Shown here one piece after another: positions 6,554-10,021 of a stretch of 10,021 bases of DNA (positions are counted from its first letter, which is position 1; the number at the start of each line of letters is the position of its first letter). The notes beneath the pieces are model-generated. The model did no database searches, had not been told where the DNA came from, and saw nothing but the letters and a program-made list of their open reading frames with translations. This DNA comes from an uncultured Treponema sp. (GTDB lineage Bacteria > Spirochaetota > Spirochaetia > Treponematales > Treponemataceae). Made by a program: the position numbers and the translations under genes. The stretch covers positions 1-10,021 of the forward strand of contig CAMWPF010000034.1 in the NCBI GenBank assembly GCA_947176045.1, given 5' to 3'.

Positions 6554-6583
6554 ATTATAAACTGCCTTTACTTTTTTTATCAA
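6554..6583 (-). promoter_or_regulatory. Candidate dnaA promoter, probably giving a leaderless mRNA
   Basis: On the minus strand TTGATA (6578-6583) and a perfect TATAAT (6554-6559) are 18 bases apart. Counting six to seven bases past the -10 element places the start at 6546-6547, the A of the dnaA ATG or the base before it. No in-frame start codon lies between the -10 element and that ATG. It interlocks with the gyrB promoter candidate on the opposite strand. Confidence 0.7.
6564..6576 (+). repeat. 13-base direct repeat, copy 1 (GCCTTTACTTTTT)
   Basis: The same 13 bases occur again at 6605-6617, 41 bases downstream. Copy 1 lies in the spacer of the dnaA promoter candidate and contains the -35 element of the gyrB promoter candidate. 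It is a possible operator site. Confidence 0.55.
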
Positions 6584-6595
6584 TACAAGTATACT
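6567..6595 (+). promoter_or_regulatory. Candidate gyrB-gyrA promoter
   Basis: TTTACT (6567-6572, four of six) and TATACT (6590-6595, five of six) are 17 bases apart on the plus strand. The start near 6602 would give a leader of about 125 bases before gyrB. A weaker alternative is TATATT at 6670-6675, closer to gyrB, with a poor -35 element. Confidence 0.45.
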
Positions 6596-6604
6596 CAAAA
6601 ATAC

Positions 6605-6617
6605 GCCTTTACTTTTT
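6605..6617 (+). repeat. 13-base direct repeat, copy 2 (GCCTTTACTTTTT)
   Basis: This is an exact second copy of the 6564-6576 sequence, 41 bases from it start to start (about four helical turns). It sits at the beginning of the predicted gyrB leader and has no -10 element at a suitable distance, so it is not simply a second promoter. Confidence 0.55.
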
Positions 6618-6726
6618 CGATGAGATGAAAGGAATGCTGTTCCGGCGTTCTGCATCGGAATCGATTGTATATATTTTGTCTGCAAATAAATGTATCGAAA
6701 AGCAGTTTCGTTCAAGGAAAATCCAT

Positions 6727-8646
6727 ATGTCTGCAACGTATGATGCCGGTAATATCCAAGTATTGAAAGGTCTGGAAGCTGTCCGAAAGCGTCCGGGCAT
6801 GTATATTGGTTCGACAGGTCCGAAAGGACTCCACCATCTTGTATATGAGGTCGTCGACAACAGCATTGACGAAGCGATGGCTGGATTTTGCGACACCATT
6901 ACAGTCGCGTTGGAAAAGGACGACATTGTCCGCGTCGAGGACAACGGACGCGGCATTCCGGTAGATCCTCATCCGACGGAACATATCAGCGCATTGGAAC
7001 TGGTTCTGACGCGCCTGCACGCCGGCGGAAAATTCGACAAGGGTTCCTATAAAGTTTCAGGCGGACTTCACGGTGTCGGCGTCAGCTGCGTCAACGCGCT
7101 CTCCACATGGATGGAGGCTGTCGTCATGCGCGGCGGCCATAAATACTGCCAGAAGTATGAGCAAGGAATTCCAAAGACAAAGGTCGAGATGATTGGAGAC
7201 TGCGACAGCCATGGCACAATCATCCGGTGGAAGGCAGACAAGTCGATTTTTACGGAAACGACGACGTATGATTTTGACGTGCTTTCTCTGCGTCTGCGTG
7301 AGCTTGCGTTCTTGAACAGCGGAATTCAGATTTTGTTCCGCGACGAGCGCCTTGAGACGCCGAAGGAAATGCTTTTGAAATTTGAAGGCGGCATCAACCA
7401 GTTCGTGCTGTACTTGAACGAAGGAAAGCAGGTCGTTCCGGCGGAACCAATATATATAAACGGCGAGCAGAATGATGTCATTACCGAACTTTCCATGCAA
7501 TATAATGACAGTTATAACGAAAATATCCATTCGTTCGTCAACGACATCAATACGCGCGACGGCGGCACCCATCTGGAGGGATTCAAGTCGGCGCTGACGG
7601 CAGTTTTGAACAAATCCCTTGACGCAAACGAAAAGCTGCGCAAGCGCATCGACAAAGATGAAAAATTGACTGGCGACGACGTACGCGCCGGCCTGACGGC
7701 TGTTCTTTCCATGAAGGTGCCGGAGCCGGAATTTGAAGGACAGACGAAGGAAAAGCTCGGCAACACGGAAGTCCGCACGATTGTCGATTCGCTTGTAAAA
7801 GAACGGCTGACGATATTTTTCGAACAGAATCCGCATACGTTGGAAAAGATTTTGGACAAGGCGGTGGGCGAAGCGACCGCGCGGATTGCGGCGCGGAAGG
7901 CGAAAGAGGCGACCCGCAGGAAATCGGGAATCGACAGCTTCGGACTGCCGGGAAAGCTGTCCGACTGTTCATGGAAGGATCCCGAAAAGTGCGAGCTGTA
8001 CATCGTCGAGGGAGATTCCGCCGGCGGTTCCGCGAAAAAGGGACGGGACAGCCACACGCAGGCGATTCTGCCGCTGTGGGGAAAGATGTTGAACGTCGAA
8101 AAGGTGCGTCCGGAAAAAGTCATGAACAACGACAAGCTTGAGCCGGTGATTGCGTCGCTGGGTGCCGGATTCGGAAAGGACTTCAACATCGAAAAGCTGC
8201 GCTACCATAAAATCATCATCATGGCGGATGCCGATGTTGACGGCTCCCACATCCGCACGCTGCTGCTGACGTTCTTCTTCCGCTATATGCCGGAGCTGAT
8301 AGAAAAAGGATACGTATATCTTGCGATGCCGCCGCTGTTCAAGGTTCAGTTGGGAAAGCAGAAGCCCGTGTACGTGTATACGGAAGAGGAACGGGAGGCG
8401 GAGCTTCAGAAATTGGGCGAAAACCGCGACAAGGCGAGCGTCCAGCGCTACAAGGGTCTTGGTGAAATGGACGGAACCCAGCTTTGGGAGACGACGATGG
8501 ATCCTGCGAACAGAAAGATGAAGATTGTTACGATTCCAGACGCGATTGCCGCAGATAAAATTTTCAGCGTGTGCATGGGCGAGGAAGTCGAGCCGCGCCG
8601 CAAGTTCATTGAAGAAAACGCCGTGTATGCGAATCTGGATGTGTAG
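6727..8646 (+). CDS. gyrB: DNA gyrase subunit B
   Basis: GyrB supplies ATP hydrolysis for gyrase, which introduces negative supercoils ahead of replication and transcription. The 639-residue product has the GHKL ATPase with Glu41 and Asn45 in YEVVDNSIDEA, Asp72 in DNGRGIP, and GGLHGVGVSCVNALS. The transducer loop QTK is at 339-341. The TOPRIM metal site is EGDSAGG (428-434) plus DADVDGSH (501-508), and the C-terminal QRYKGLGEMDG is typical. The length shows the short form without the large insert of E. coli GyrB. I chose the ATG at 6727 because AAGGA (6714-6718) lies eight bases upstream and the family homology begins there. The frame stays open upstream, but those residues resemble nothing conserved. 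gyrA follows after 16 bases in the same operon. Confidence 0.98.
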   Translation: MSATYDAGNIQVLKGLEAVRKRPGMYIGSTGPKGLHHLVYEVVDNSIDEAMAGFCDTITVALEKDDIVRVEDNGRGIPVDPHPTEHISALELVLTRLHAGGKFDKGSYKVSGGLHGVGVSCVNALSTWMEAVVMRGGHKYCQKYEQGIPKTKVEMIGDCDSHGTIIRWKADKSIFTETTTYDFDVLSLRLRELAFLNSGIQILFRDERLETPKEMLLKFEGGINQFVLYLNEGKQVVPAEPIYINGEQNDVITELSMQYNDSYNENIHSFVNDINTRDGGTHLEGFKSALTAVLNKSLDANEKLRKRIDKDEKLTGDDVRAGLTAVLSMKVPEPEFEGQTKEKLGNTEVRTIVDSLVKERLTIFFEQNPHTLEKILDKAVGEATARIAARKAKEATRRKSGIDSFGLPGKLSDCSWKDPEKCELYIVEGDSAGGSAKKGRDSHTQAILPLWGKMLNVEKVRPEKVMNNDKLEPVIASLGAGFGKDFNIEKLRYHKIIIMADADVDGSHIRTLLLTFFFRYMPELIEKGYVYLAMPPLFKVQLGKQKPVYVYTEEEREAELQKLGENRDKASVQRYKGLGEMDGTQLWETTMDPANRKMKIVTIPDAIAADKIFSVCMGEEVEPRRKFIEENAVYANLDV

Positions 8647-8662
8647 GAAATAGGATACAGTG

Positions 8663-10021
8663 ATGGAAGAAATACAGACGCCGGAAGGCGGCACATTGAT
8701 AAAAATTCCGATTGAAACGGAAGTCAGGCAGGCATACATCGATTATTCGATGTCCGTCATCGTGCAGCGCGCCTTGCCGGACGTCCGGGACGGATTGAAG
8801 CCGGTTCACCGCCGCATCTTGTATGCGATGGATGAACTGCATCTTGCCAACAGCGGACCGACGCGGAAGTGCGCGAAGATTGTCGGAGATGTCCTTGGAA
8901 AATATCATCCGCACGGCGACGCTTCCGTTTATGACGCGCTTGTCCGTCTTGGACAGGATTTTTCGCAGCGGTACACCGTCATAACGCCGCAGGGAAATTT
9001 CGGAACGATTGCCGGAGATCCGGCGGCTGCCTACCGTTACACCGAAGCCAAAATGGCGAAAATTGCGGAAGAAATGGTTGTGGACATCGACAAAGAAACA
9101 GTCGATATGGTTGCGAACTTTGACGAGACGACGAAGGAGCCGACCGTCCTTCCTGCGAAATTTCCGTTTCTGCTTTGCAACGGAACGACGGGAATTGCAG
9201 TCGGCATGGCGACGAATATGCCGCCGCACAACCTTCGGGAAGTCGCCGCCGCTGTTTCCGCATATATTGACAATCCGGAAATTGGCATCGACGAACTGTG
9301 CGGCATCATCAAGGGACCGGATTTTCCAACTGGCGGAATCATTTACGGAAACGCCGGAATCAAAAAGGCGTACAAGACCGGGCGCGGAAAAATCGTCGTC
9401 CGCGGACGCTTCACCATTGAAACAGGAAAAAACGGAAGGGAGTCCATCGTCTTTACGGAAGTTCCGTACGGAATCAATACGAAGACGCTGTGCGAAAGGA
9501 TCGGAGAGCTTGCGCGCAACAAGGTGATTGACGGAATTACCGGCATCAACGACGAGACATCCGACCGTACCGGGATGCGGATTGTCATCGATTTAAAGCG
9601 CGGCGCAATTACAAAAATCGTGCTGAACCAGCTTTTTGCGAAGACGGAGCTGCAGTCCAATTTCGGAGTCATCAATCTGGCGCTCGTAAAAGGGCGGCCG
9701 CAGATTCTGAACCTCAAGCAGATTGTCCAGTATTTTGTGGAACATCGTGATGAAGTTGTAACGCGCCGCACGAAATTCGACTTGAAGAAGGCGCTTGAGC
9801 GGGAGCATATTTTAAAGGCGCTCATCATCGCGATCAACAACATCGACGAAGTCATCAAAATCATCCGCGGAAGCCGCGACACGGAGGAAGCGAAGCTTGG
9901 CCTGGAACGGCGGTTCGACTTTGACGACCGACAGGCGCAGGCGATTGTCGACATGCAGTTGAAGCGGCTCACCCATTTGCAGATTGAGGACTTGCAGCGC
10001 GAGATGCAGGAATTGCAGGCG
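8663..10021 (+). CDS. gyrA: DNA gyrase subunit A (partial, C-terminus beyond right edge)
   Basis: GyrA cuts and rejoins the DNA gate segment through a catalytic tyrosine. The window holds 453 codons and the frame is open to the edge. The N-terminus has DYSMSVIVQRALPDVRDGLK followed by PVHRRILYAM. The active site is Arg125-Tyr126 in AAAYRYTEAKM, matching E. coli Arg121-Tyr122. The quinolone region reads KYHPHGDASVYDALV (80-94), with Ala87 where E. coli has Ser83 and Asp91 where it has Asp87. The usual D before GD in the NFGS-x-DGD loop is Ala117, and the residue before the RYT triad is Tyr124 rather than Met. GIAVGMATNMPPHNL is intact. The last residues (QAIVDMQLKRLTHLQIEDLQ) enter the coiled coil. 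AGGA lies seven bases before the ATG. ParC is excluded by close pairing with gyrB, though not absolutely. Confidence 0.96.
   Translation, partial: MEEIQTPEGGTLIKIPIETEVRQAYIDYSMSVIVQRALPDVRDGLKPVHRRILYAMDELHLANSGPTRKCAKIVGDVLGKYHPHGDASVYDALVRLGQDFSQRYTVITPQGNFGTIAGDPAAAYRYTEAKMAKIAEEMVVDIDKETVDMVANFDETTKEPTVLPAKFPFLLCNGTTGIAVGMATNMPPHNLREVAAAVSAYIDNPEIGIDELCGIIKGPDFPTGGIIYGNAGIKKAYKTGRGKIVVRGRFTIETGKNGRESIVFTEVPYGINTKTLCERIGELARNKVIDGITGINDETSDRTGMRIVIDLKRGAITKIVLNQLFAKTELQSNFGVINLALVKGRPQILNLKQIVQYFVEHRDEVVTRRTKFDLKKALEREHILKALIIAINNIDEVIKIIRGSRDTEEAKLGLERRFDFDDRQAQAIVDMQLKRLTHLQIEDLQREMQELQA

Noticed and set aside
6640..6710. Possible leader hairpins before gyrB (TTCCG/CGGAA and CGAAA/TTTCG)
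   Set aside because: Stems are only five base pairs with loops of 11 and 5 bases, too weak to claim a riboswitch or attenuator.
6493..6726. In-frame upstream extension of gyrB, for example from ATG at 6625 near AAAGG
   Set aside because: The extension overlaps the control region, shows no GyrB homology, and the ATG at 6727 has a well-spaced AAGGA and begins just before the conserved N-terminus.
1..10021. tRNA genes, rRNA, CRISPR arrays, insertion sequences, phage or defence genes
   Set aside because: None seen; nearly every base is assigned to conserved housekeeping genes or short control regions, so no undescribed accessory system is claimed.

Overview
The window holds a bacterial chromosome-origin neighbourhood. 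Gene content and order (yidC-yidD-rnpA-rpmH-dciA-recF-dnaN-[oriC]-dnaA, divergent from gyrB-gyrA), the 639-residue GyrB without the long proteobacterial insert, and the use of a DciA (DUF721) protein suggest a spirochaete, most likely Treponema-like. That assignment rests on gene order and protein style recalled from memory, not on a database search. Base composition is moderate, with AT-rich intergenic stretches.

Left part, minus strand (1-2129). A ribosome/RNase P/membrane-insertion cluster reads rpmH, rnpA, yidD, yidC. It starts from a good promoter-like sequence that overlaps the end of dciA. rnpA and yidD overlap by 4 bases, and yidC follows yidD by 14 bases at the chosen start. yidC runs off the left edge.

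Middle, minus strand (2106-4829). dnaN, recF and dciA form a tightly packed replication/repair unit: the sliding clamp, a gap-repair SMC-like ATPase and a helicase-loading factor. dnaN and recF share one base, and recF and dciA overlap by 14.

Origin (4830-5094). The 265 bases between dnaA and dnaN contain four same-strand DnaA-box-like 9-mers arranged as two doublets, and an opposing box. That opposing box abuts five consecutive DnaA-trio triplets and an AT-rich stretch with a 16-base palindrome. There is also an unusual nested inverted repeat of about 80 bp. Together these look like a complete bacterial origin with its unwinding element on the dnaN side.

Right part. dnaA (minus, 5095-6546) and gyrB (plus, 6727-8646) diverge from a 180-base region. 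There the best promoter of each gene interlocks with the other, and a 13-base direct repeat is present. The dnaA promoter would start transcription at or next to the ATG, so the dnaA message may be leaderless. gyrB is followed 16 bases later by gyrA, which runs off the right edge. GyrA carries Ala at the position of E. coli Ser83.

The genes are all recognisable housekeeping genes. I found no undescribed accessory system. The points worth a second look are the regulatory architecture of the origin and of the dnaA/gyrB promoters, and a few residue changes in conserved motifs.
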